Below are positions 56,596 through 64,000 of a stretch of 64,000 nucleotides of DNA, in pieces. Positions within the stretch are counted from its first letter, which is position 1, and every line of letters starts with the position of its first letter. The stretch spans positions 62,001 through 126,000 of the forward strand of contig SVOR01000001.1 of the NCBI GenBank assembly GCA_015066295.1, in the 5' to 3' direction. The position numbers and the translations under genes are program-made. The notes under the pieces are model-generated. The model worked only from the letters and a program-made list of their open reading frames with translations. It was not told the origin of the DNA and did no database searches. This stretch comes from Oscillospiraceae bacterium (GTDB lineage: Bacteria; Bacillota; Clostridia; Oscillospirales; Acutalibacteraceae).

Positions 56596-57598
56596 GACAC
56601 TCGAAAACCTATGTCAATTAAATGCGCCCTCGGGCTGTGAAAGAGATGTGCGCGAATATATCCTTGACGCTCTTAAGGGTTATGCCGATTGCAAGACCGA
56701 TGCGCTCGGTAATATAATCGCATTTAAAAAGGGTAAAAACCGCCCGCAAAACAAGTTGATGATTGACGCCCACATGGACGAGGTTGGCATAATTATAACC
56801 TCTGTTACCGAGGAAGGCTTTTTGAAATTCACGACACTTGGCGGCATTAAGGACTGCATATTGCTTAGCCGCACCGTTACGCTTGAGAATGGCGTTAGCG
56901 GTATAATCGGCTGCAAGCCTGTGCATCTCTCAACCGCAGATGAGCGCAAAAAAGCGCCTAAAGCCGACGAGCTTTATATTGATATTGGTGTTGCCTCAAA
57001 GGAGGAAGCCGAAAAGTATATAAATGTTGGCGATAGCGGCGTTATTGACAGCGATTTTGAAATTATGGGTGACAACGTTAAGGCAAAGGCCATTGACGAC
57101 CGCGCAGGCTGTCTTGTTTTATTAGAATTATTAAAGCAGGATAGCGAATATGACTTCTATGCAACCTTTACGGTGCAGGAGGAAATCGGCACACGCGGTG
57201 CGCGTGTTGCAACCTACAACGTTGACCCTGACTTTGCATTAGCTCTTGAAGCTACAACCGCCGCCGATATTGACGGTGTGGGCAGTGCAGACAAGGTTTG
57301 TGTTTTAGGTAGAGGCCCTGCCGTATCATTTATGGACCGAAGCACGGTGTACGACCGCGAGCTTTATGATATAGCGCTTAACAGCGGTATTACCTGTCAG
57401 CCCAAGGCATCGGTTACGGGCGGCAACAATTCGTCGGCTATACATTTAAGCCGCGAAGGTGTGAGAACGCTTGCCTTATCGGTTCCCTGCCGCTATATAC
57501 ATTCACCCTCTTGCGTTGCTAATGTTAAGGATATTGAAAATACAATCAGCTTAACAAAATATATGATAAATAAAATTTGCTCGGGTGAAATAAAGTGA
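56588..57598 (+). CDS. M42 family metallopeptidase
   Basis: LNAPSGCERDVREYI; IDAHMDEVGIIITSV; IDDRAGCLVLLEL; TVQEEIGTRGARVATY. Confidence 0.93.
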   Translation: MIKTLENLCQLNAPSGCERDVREYILDALKGYADCKTDALGNIIAFKKGKNRPQNKLMIDAHMDEVGIIITSVTEEGFLKFTTLGGIKDCILLSRTVTLENGVSGIIGCKPVHLSTADERKKAPKADELYIDIGVASKEEAEKYINVGDSGVIDSDFEIMGDNVKAKAIDDRAGCLVLLELLKQDSEYDFYATFTVQEEIGTRGARVATYNVDPDFALALEATTAADIDGVGSADKVCVLGRGPAVSFMDRSTVYDRELYDIALNSGITCQPKASVTGGNNSSAIHLSREGVRTLALSVPCRYIHSPSCVANVKDIENTISLTKYMINKICSGEIK

Positions 57599-58299
57599 TA
57601 GCGCTTATTAAGGAAATACCAAAAATTACGCCCAACGTTGCTTTGGCAAAAATTCTTTGCCACCACGCAGCCTACGGCGAGTATGAAAAAATTGCTCTTT
57701 TTTGGGCGCAATATGATGAAAATAAAAAAATAACTGCGGTAATTAGCCTTGTTGACAACGTCTGCACCTTATATTTTGATAATGGTGACGCAGACGAGAT
57801 GACATCCTTTTTGAGTATGTTATCCCCTCGTGGTGTTTTTACCGACAAGGCTACCGCCGAATTGTTAGGTCTTAAAGCAATAACCGACTGCACGGTGCTT
57901 TTAAAAAAGCCGCCACACGAAAACCCCAACAAAATCGAGAACGTCTATCGCGGTGTAATGCACGTTTGCGATATTTTAAGCGAAAGGCTAAATATTGGGG
58001 ACAAGCAGGCACTATATGCCGATATTGTGCACCGCATAAACCATAACTGCGCCGCAACGGTGTCTTCGGACTACTCGGCGGGAGCAATTATATTTAGTGG
58101 CGATATCGCCGTAATTAACGGCATTGCCGTAAAGGAAAATATGGCTTCAAAGGGACTTGGCAGCGCAACCCTTAACCGTCTACTTGATTGTGTTAGAGGT
58201 CGAAGCGTTTTTGTTTGTGCCGAGGCACACAACGTTCCCTTTTATATTAAAAACGGCTTCGAGAAAATCGGCTTGGCCGTATACTCTAAATTAGGATGA
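57595..58299 (+). CDS. GNAT family acetyltransferase-like protein
   Basis: C-terminal VINGIAVKENMASKGLGSATLNRLLD...FVCAEAHNVPFYIKNGFEKIG; start overlaps the upstream stop (GTGA). Confidence 0.75.
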   Translation: MIALIKEIPKITPNVALAKILCHHAAYGEYEKIALFWAQYDENKKITAVISLVDNVCTLYFDNGDADEMTSFLSMLSPRGVFTDKATAELLGLKAITDCTVLLKKPPHENPNKIENVYRGVMHVCDILSERLNIGDKQALYADIVHRINHNCAATVSSDYSAGAIIFSGDIAVINGIAVKENMASKGLGSATLNRLLDCVRGRSVFVCAEAHNVPFYIKNGFEKIGLAVYSKLG

Positions 58300-58308
58300 T
58301 TTTTTAAG

Positions 58309-59577
58309 ATGAGTTTTTTCAAATTTGATGAAAAGCTGCTCGCCCTCGGTGAGCAGGCAAAGGCTGGGTGCGTAAACGAATTTCGCAGAATTGACGATAT
58401 TGCACGATATAATCAGCAAAAGGTGCTATCCGCCTTTATTAAAAACGGCGTTAGTGAGTCGCATTTAGGTGTATCGACGGGCTACGGCTATGATGACCGC
58501 GGCAGAGACACGCTTGAGCGCGTATTTGCCGACTGTATGGGTGCTGAGGATTCACTTATCCGCCATAATTTTGTATCGGGTACACATACCCTGACGGTAG
58601 CCCTATTCGGACTTTTGCGTCCAAACGACCGTATGCTGTGTCTGACAGGCAGACCGTATGATACCCTTATTGGTGTTTTGGGTATTGACGGACATTCCGA
58701 CGGCTCGCTTGCCGATTATGGTGTTAAGTATAATCAGATAGAGCTTACTTCCGACGGCTACCCCGATATAGAGGCAATAAAAAAAGAATTGGCGGCAAAC
58801 ACCTATAAGGTTGCTTACATACAACGTTCACGCGGATATAGTCTGCGACCGAGTTTATCTGTTAATGATATTAAAAAGCTTTGCGATGCCGTCAAAGAGG
58901 TATCGCCCGACACCTACATAATGGTTGACAACTGCTACGGCGAATTTGTTGAGAAAAACGAGCCGCTACAGGTTGGTGCCGACCTTATTGCAGGCTCGCT
59001 TATTAAAAATCCCGGTGGTGGAATTGCACCAACGGGTGGATATATTGCAGGACGTGCCGACCTTGTGGAAAAATGTGCATACCGTCTTACCGCCCCCGGC
59101 GTTGGACGTGAGGTTGGCGCATCGCTCGGTCACTCACGCGAGCTTTATATGGGACTCTTCTCGGCTCCGCACGTTGTGGGCGAAGCGGTTAAAACCGCCG
59201 TGTTTGCGGCAAAATTATTTGAAAATGCAGGCTATGCCGTTACGCCAAAGGCAAATGATATTCGCGCCGACATAATTCAAAGTATTTTGCTTGGCAACAG
59301 CGAGGCCCTCGTTGCATTTTGCCAAGGCTTGCAGGCAGGCTCGCCCGTTGATTCCTTTGCAGTGCCATACCCGGCCCCGATGCCCGGCTACGATAACGAC
59401 GTTATAATGGCGGCAGGCGCCTTTACGCTTGGCGCATCAATAGAGCTTTCGGCAGATGCTCCTCTAAGAGAGCCTTATGCCGTATGGCTTCAGGGTGGTC
59501 TTAATTTCCACTCGGGCGAAATCGGTGTTTTATCGGCGGCACAAAGTATGTTAGAAAAAGGAATATTGACCTTATAA
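58309..59577 (+). CDS. Methionine gamma-lyase/aluminium-resistance (YnbB-like) PLP protein
   Basis: GYGYDDRGRDTLERVFADCMGAEDSLIRHNFVSGTHTL; VDNCYGEFVE; GSLIKNPGGGIAPTGGYIAG. Confidence 0.9.
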   Translation: MSFFKFDEKLLALGEQAKAGCVNEFRRIDDIARYNQQKVLSAFIKNGVSESHLGVSTGYGYDDRGRDTLERVFADCMGAEDSLIRHNFVSGTHTLTVALFGLLRPNDRMLCLTGRPYDTLIGVLGIDGHSDGSLADYGVKYNQIELTSDGYPDIEAIKKELAANTYKVAYIQRSRGYSLRPSLSVNDIKKLCDAVKEVSPDTYIMVDNCYGEFVEKNEPLQVGADLIAGSLIKNPGGGIAPTGGYIAGRADLVEKCAYRLTAPGVGREVGASLGHSRELYMGLFSAPHVVGEAVKTAVFAAKLFENAGYAVTPKANDIRADIIQSILLGNSEALVAFCQGLQAGSPVDSFAVPYPAPMPGYDNDVIMAAGAFTLGASIELSADAPLREPYAVWLQGGLNFHSGEIGVLSAAQSMLEKGILTL

Positions 59578-59617
59578 TATTTTTATAGTACAATTGTTTT
59601 GTTGGGATGTGATAAAG

Positions 59618-60292
59618 TTGAAGACGGTCTTTGAAGGACAAATTTTAGACGTTATATCGGTTGAAAACGGCCTTGTTATTGCCTATATATATGAGCAGGA
59701 CGGAAACGACGTTAACGTTGCATATAAAATGGTCACCTTTGATAATGGCAAAATTATAAACGTACAGAAAAGCATGTACGAGTTATCAAAATTCGGTGCC
59801 AACTACAAGCAGGTAGTAAAGCATGCAAAAACGCATCTTTCCTGCAAAACGGTTGTTTTGCCTAACGGCAAGGTGTTCATACTTGAAAAGGATGGCAGCG
59901 CAAAGCTGCTTGACGGAAATGCCGAAGAGGTTTGGTCGGGCAATCTTGAGTACCGAGGCGAAGCACCAAGCGGTATTGCGGTTAACAATCGCTCGGTTTG
60001 GAGCTGCTTTAAATCAAGGTCGGTGCTTATGCGTATGAACGTTGTTACAATGCGTGAGGAGCTTAGAATCGGCGGTGGCACGTCCTCCCCGTTTAAAGAG
60101 CCTATCGACCTTTTTGCCGTAGAGGACGACATATACGTCTGCAATGCAGGCTCCAACACGGTTTTAAAGGTTAACACCAATTCCTACGTTACCGAGGAAT
60201 ACAAGACCTTCGACCAAAACATTCTGCAATTTATTAAAAATGGCGATTACGAATTTGCCGTACTCGAAAACGGAGTTTATTTGTTAGATTAA
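59618..60292 (+). CDS. Hypothetical protein, beta-rich
   Basis: Open frame 59594-60292; TTG at 59618 with upstream GGGATG is an alternative start; no family recognised. Confidence 0.55.
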   Translation: MKTVFEGQILDVISVENGLVIAYIYEQDGNDVNVAYKMVTFDNGKIINVQKSMYELSKFGANYKQVVKHAKTHLSCKTVVLPNGKVFILEKDGSAKLLDGNAEEVWSGNLEYRGEAPSGIAVNNRSVWSCFKSRSVLMRMNVVTMREELRIGGGTSSPFKEPIDLFAVEDDIYVCNAGSNTVLKVNTNSYVTEEYKTFDQNILQFIKNGDYEFAVLENGVYLLD

Positions 60293-60358
60293 ATTAAAAC
60301 CGCTTACCGAAAGCGTAATGTCATTAGCGAAGTTTTACGCAAACCGAGTGGGATCAAT

Positions 60359-60396
60359 GAAAATGCAGTATGATTAGAAGATGATACTGCATTTTT
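60359..60396 (+). terminator. Intrinsic terminator
   Basis: AAAATGCAGTAT-loop-ATACTGCATTTTTAT. Confidence 0.7.
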
Positions 60397-60410
60397 ATAT
60401 AGTTAAGAAA

Positions 60411-60439
60411 GGGATATGTGCAAATTTTGCACATATCCC
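60411..60439 (-). terminator. Near-perfect palindrome, probable terminator of the sortase gene
   Basis: GGGATATGTGCAAA-A-TTTTGCACATATCCC. Confidence 0.65.
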
Positions 60440-60485
60440 TGATTTTATTTTTATTCCGATTTAGCGGTAAACTCTTAATTCAACA

Positions 60486-61259
60486 TTATACTGCTATCAG
60501 TCTACCTATTACAATATATCTCGCATTATCAAATTCGTATGAGCAGGTAGATAGCGTTACGATGGTGTCACTATATTCTAATTCTACATTAGTCTTAAAG
60601 GTAGATTTTGCTCGGTACTTTTCTATTAGCTCTGTAAACTCTTCTTCGCTTTGGTTAGGCAAATAAATTTTATCGTCGCGCTTGACAACAAGACCTGCAA
60701 ACAGTTCAAGTTTGTAATTGCCATCAGGTGTCAAATAATACATTATAGGATGTTGGTTGTAATATGATTGTTGCTTATACTTTGCAAGAGAGCTGAACAT
60801 TGTGCCATTTTTCATATTATGTCCGTATATAATATAGTTAGCATCTTCATTAAGCTCACCGTTGCGGTAGTCTGCAAACAATGTACCGCTTACTAAATAC
60901 TTACCGTCAAGATCTTTTCGTAAATACCGGTCATTGTTTTTGCCTTGCACAACCGGATAGTTAATAACGGTATCGGGACAGTAGAGCCAACCAATTACAT
61001 CCTTATTTCTGTCAAGTAAGGCATCAAAGTCAATCGCTATAGGAGGCACGATTTCTTTCGGGGGTTGATCTTCATTACCTTGCGTTGCTTCGGAGTTGGA
61101 TTCAACATCCTTGGCAGCAACATATTCATCCTGTATTACCTCATAGGTGTTATTTGCCTTATTGTAGTCATAGTAAATCTTACCTATATTAAAAGCCGCA
61201 AATACAAAAACGACAATCAAAACTGTATTGATGATTTTTATAAACTTTCGGTTTTTCAA
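60486..61259 (-). CDS. srtB: Class B sortase
   Basis: DVIGWLYCPDTVINYPVVQGKNNDRYLRKDLDGKYLVSGTLFADYRN; IYGHNMKNGTMF; TLSTCSYEFDNARYIVIGRL; TTG start with GGGAGG. Confidence 0.93.
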   Translation of the reverse strand: MKNRKFIKIINTVLIVVFVFAAFNIGKIYYDYNKANNTYEVIQDEYVAAKDVESNSEATQGNEDQPPKEIVPPIAIDFDALLDRNKDVIGWLYCPDTVINYPVVQGKNNDRYLRKDLDGKYLVSGTLFADYRNGELNEDANYIIYGHNMKNGTMFSSLAKYKQQSYYNQHPIMYYLTPDGNYKLELFAGLVVKRDDKIYLPNQSEEEFTELIEKYRAKSTFKTNVELEYSDTIVTLSTCSYEFDNARYIVIGRLIAV

Positions 61260-61295
61260 TCAAAAACCTCCCTTCAGGAATTTAACTAAAATGAT

Positions 61296-61504
61296 TATAA
61301 TAGTCGTTGAACGTGGAAATGACACTTTAGGGTCATTTCCACACCAAATCTTCGATTTGTCAACAAATTTTCAAAGAAAATTTGTTGACGGCTATTGCAA
61401 TGATGTGGAAAAGCAATCCAATTTCACGAAATTTGATTGCTTGAAAGCCGATTTATCGGCTTTTGTGGAAACGCCTTGCGTTTCCACGTTCTACAATCAT
61501 TATA
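61296..61504. repeat. Multi-hairpin element copy 1 (six consecutive stem-loops, ~21-bp imperfect TIRs)
   Basis: TIRs TATAATAGTCGTTGAACGTGG / CCACGTTCTACAATCATTATA (17/21); hairpins at 61313-61342, 61345-61359, 61359-61389, 61411-61442, 61444-61463, 61465-61487. Confidence 0.88.
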
Positions 61505-61539
61505 AGATATTTTTTAAAAAATGTAAACACAAAAAGATA

Positions 61540-61568
61540 TTGCATTGTTCGTTAAAGCGATGTATAAT
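61540..61568 (+). promoter_or_regulatory. Promoter of the dual-HTH regulator
   Basis: TTGCAT-N17-TATAAT. Confidence 0.7.
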
Positions 61569-61624
61569 GGTGTTGTAATAAGCGTATTTGCGAACAATAT
61601 GTTTTATGTCAGAAAGGTTATTGT

Positions 61625-62872
61625 ATGGAGTATTTAAATATAACGGAAACGGCAAAAAAGTGGGGTATTTCACCAAGAAGGTTACAAACACTATGTGCTA
61701 ATGGAAAAGTTGAAGGTGCTACACGGTTTGGCAAAGTATGGATGATTCCTAAAAATACACAGAAGCCTATTGATGGCAGAACAAAAGCAAGTAAAGATAA
61801 TATGGCTTCTTTATTAAAAAAAGATATGCCAATGCCGAGAAAAACTCCTTTCTTGCATATGACCGATTTGTATAGCGTTGCCGGCAGTGCCGAAAAAAGC
61901 ATAGCCGCACTTGAAAGTAATCCCGAAGCGCAGATTCTTTTGGAAGCTGAAATTGCCTATTCTAAGGGTAATATTGAAAAAGTTTATGATAATGCATATT
62001 ATCTTCTACATAAACATTCCGGTTTTTATGCTGTTATATCGGCAGGTATGCTCTTAGGATTATGTGCTATTTGGCGCGGTGACCTTAATATGTGGCGACA
62101 GGCGAAGATACATATAGCAGAAGCACCTGCCAAATCAGAAGCAGATCGTGATATTATGGCATTCTCAATAACGGCAATCGACAGTATCTTGTATGATGTT
62201 TCTTCCTTCCCCGAATGGTTCAAATTAGGGCGTTTTGAGCCGCTGCATAAGGATGCTCTTCCTGCTGCAAAGGTGTTTTATGCCAAGTACCTATATGCTG
62301 TTGGCTATGGTCTTGCCACAAAGCAGGTTAAATTGCAAGGGGTTCAGGGATTGTCGTTACTTACAATGATACCCAATACGATTGAGCCAATGATTTCTCA
62401 AGCGGTTGCGGACAATTCAATCATTGCCGAAATCTATCTAAGAATGACCTGTGCTGCTATTTATCATACCAGCGGTAACAGAGAACAAGCTATATACCAT
62501 ATTGACCGTGCATTAGCACTTGCCTTGCCGGATAAATTATTCGGTATATTGGCAGAATACGGTCGCACTTTGGATTCGCTTTTGGAGCAAAGAATATCAA
62601 GAGTCGATACTGATGTGTGGCATAAAGTCCGTGATTTATACAACATTTATATGTCCGGATGGACAAAGCTTAGCGGCTCTGTTCGGGGAAAGAATTTGGC
62701 AACAACCCTTTCACCTAAAGAGCGAGAAGTTGCTAAACTTGCGGCTTTTGGTTTTAAAAACAGTCAAATAGCCGAATCGCTTAATATGTCTATATCGGCT
62801 GTAAAACAAGCTGTTACCAATGTTTCAAACAAAACAGGAATGACAAGAGAAGCTTTTGCCGCCATATTATAA
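61625..62872 (+). CDS. Transcriptional regulator: N-terminal excisionase/MerR-like HTH, TPR-like middle, C-terminal LuxR-type HTH
   Basis: MEYLNITETAKKWGISPRRLQTLCANGKVEGATRFGKVWMIPKN; C-term TLSPKEREVAKLAAFGFKNSQIAESLNMSISAVKQAVTNVSNKTG. Confidence 0.87.
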   Translation: MEYLNITETAKKWGISPRRLQTLCANGKVEGATRFGKVWMIPKNTQKPIDGRTKASKDNMASLLKKDMPMPRKTPFLHMTDLYSVAGSAEKSIAALESNPEAQILLEAEIAYSKGNIEKVYDNAYYLLHKHSGFYAVISAGMLLGLCAIWRGDLNMWRQAKIHIAEAPAKSEADRDIMAFSITAIDSILYDVSSFPEWFKLGRFEPLHKDALPAAKVFYAKYLYAVGYGLATKQVKLQGVQGLSLLTMIPNTIEPMISQAVADNSIIAEIYLRMTCAAIYHTSGNREQAIYHIDRALALALPDKLFGILAEYGRTLDSLLEQRISRVDTDVWHKVRDLYNIYMSGWTKLSGSVRGKNLATTLSPKEREVAKLAAFGFKNSQIAESLNMSISAVKQAVTNVSNKTGMTREAFAAIL

Positions 62873-62978
62873 TAGTCGTTGAACGTGGAAATGACACTTT
62901 AGGGTCATTTCCACACCAAATCAAAGATTTATAGTCTAAATAGTGTCGATTTACACTATTTAGACTATAACCATTATA
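62868..62978. repeat. Multi-hairpin element copy 2 (short variant)
   Basis: First 55 bp identical to 61296-61350; then TATAGTCTAAATAGTGT-CGATTT-ACACTATTTAGACTATA; ends ..CATTATA. Confidence 0.85.
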
Positions 62979-63064
62979 GCCACTTTTGTTCAAAAATGGC
63001 CATATAACACACCAAAAAATATGGCCAAATAAATTGTTTTTAGGTAATACTTAAATCGAAAAAT

Positions 63065-63110
63065 ATCTGCTATACTTTTATCATAAAAGGTATGGCAGAT
63101 TTTTCTTTTT
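63065..63110 (+). terminator. Terminator/attenuator-like hairpin upstream of the 126-aa ORF
   Basis: ATCTGCTATACTTTTAT...ATAAAAGGTATGGCAGAT followed by TTTTCTTTTT. Confidence 0.5.
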
Positions 63111-63134
63111 GCCGTAAGACAGAAAGGAGCCTAT

Positions 63135-63515
63135 ATGTTAACAAAAATTCTATTGCAAAACATAGAACAACCGCAGACTCCTAAAGAGGGTGACTTATAT
63201 AAGGAAGTCACAATCTTTGATAAAACATTCAGGTTGTTGTATGGATATTATGAAAGCTTTGAACGGGAAAGCCCGTTTAATGAACCGATACCAATTTATC
63301 CGGATTTTATCAAAGAACCACATTATACGGCTGAAGGAATTCCTATAGCGACAGCAATGCAAAATGTATGTGAATTCTATAACGGAAAAAACGATGAAGA
63401 TAGTAGCTGTTCGGATTGTGTTTTTTTTCAAAAATACGAAGAACTGTTTGGTCTATGTAATTGTCCTCATAAAAAACGAGAAAGCAAAGAAAGGACGGTT
63501 TCAGAAAATGAATAG
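63135..63515 (+). CDS. Hypothetical Cys-rich small protein (126 aa)
   Basis: RBS agaaaggag; C-terminal CSDCVFFQKYEELFGLCNCPHKK. Confidence 0.65.
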   Translation: MLTKILLQNIEQPQTPKEGDLYKEVTIFDKTFRLLYGYYESFERESPFNEPIPIYPDFIKEPHYTAEGIPIATAMQNVCEFYNGKNDEDSSCSDCVFFQKYEELFGLCNCPHKKRESKERTVSENE

Positions 63516-63584
63516 AATTCGATCGTTCAAATTATTAATAAAGACCATTACATCAACCATAAATTTATTGTAGGAGGAAAAGAT

Positions 63585-64000
63585 ATGAAAACCAATTTTT
63601 CTAAAAGAGTAGTAAGCGTGTTTTTATGTATTGCGCTTATTATGACCTACCTGCCAATCTCGGCAATGGCGGCTTCTGCTTCGAGCGACCATATAAGCCG
63701 CGTGGCAGACCCATCCACAATGGATACGTGGAGAGATTTCTTTTTGCCTGACGGCAAAATCTCCACAGAGAATACCGGTGGCGTTTGGATGGATAAGTCT
63801 GTATTTACAAATAACAATGAATTTGGCAATACAGGTATCATAATGGAGAGCAACGATGCTTTCTTGGTAGCTCTCTCAGCAATGGCAACCAATATGGCAG
63901 TAACCGGTATGTCCCATGTTCCTACTGATACTATGTTAATATTAGATGTTAGTGCTTCTATGGGGCCCGGACAAAATAATGTTGCTTCTGAGCTTATTGA
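63585..64000 (+). CDS. Secreted VWA-domain surface protein (3' truncated by window edge)
   Basis: ATG at 63585 after taggaggaaa; signal peptide MKTNFSKRVVSVFLCIALIMTYLPISAMAA; MIDAS start TMLILDVSASMGPG; open to window end (not in the ORF track). Confidence 0.85.
   Translation, partial: MKTNFSKRVVSVFLCIALIMTYLPISAMAASASSDHISRVADPSTMDTWRDFFLPDGKISTENTGGVWMDKSVFTNNNEFGNTGIIMESNDAFLVALSAMATNMAVTGMSHVPTDTMLILDVSASMGPGQNNVASELI

Noticed and set aside
60300-60358. Partial copy of the hairpin element after the 59.6-kb ORF
   Set aside because: Has short dyads (GCGTAA...TTACGC) but shares no clear sequence with the 55-bp head or TIRs.
61296-61504. CRISPR-like array
   Set aside because: Each stem-loop has a different sequence; there are no equal direct repeats with spacers and no cas genes.
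61296-62978. Retron or DGR non-coding RNA
   Set aside because: No reverse transcriptase or accessory gene in the window; msr/msd layout not evident.
1-64000. rRNA, tRNA, tmRNA, prophage or transposase genes
   Set aside because: Looked for conserved rRNA/tRNA motifs and integrase/transposase-like ORFs by eye; none could be supported.

Overview
The 64-kb window looks like a chromosomal segment of a low-to-mid GC anaerobic Firmicute, probably Clostridia/Oscillospirales-like (inference from gene content and style; no search was run). About 60 genes are densely packed, mostly housekeeping: ligA 3' end, dCMP deaminase, rpmB, gpsA-plsY-der, rpmF-yceD, pgi, dacF, mnmA, uraA-pyrR, tex, nagB, mfd-pth, T-box-thrS, murD, tandem M42 peptidases. 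I saw no rRNA or tRNA genes, CRISPR array, prophage or transposase. The most unusual items are: (1) a ~209-bp array of six consecutive hairpins bounded by imperfect terminal inverted repeats (61296-61504). A second copy (62868-62978) shares an identical first 55 bp but has a different interior. The two copies flank a dual-HTH (excisionase-like plus LuxR-type) regulator, between a class B sortase and a VWA surface protein cut by the window edge. (2) An XRE helix-turn-helix domain fused to a GlmM-like phosphohexomutase, directly upstream of nagB, with dyad repeats around its promoter. (3) A minimal 66-aa ferredoxin:thioredoxin reductase catalytic-like protein next to a thioredoxin. (4) A divergent XRE/79-aa ORF pair with two dyad operators overlapping both promoters. 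(5) A PqqD-like protein translationally overlapping an ABC exporter. (6) A consensus WalR-type box upstream of a G5/3D cell-wall protein. (7) A terminator hairpin that contains the dacF Shine-Dalgarno. (8) Dispersed non-coding repeat modules around a BspA-like LRR gene. All assignments are from reading the sequence and family knowledge; none was verified by database search.
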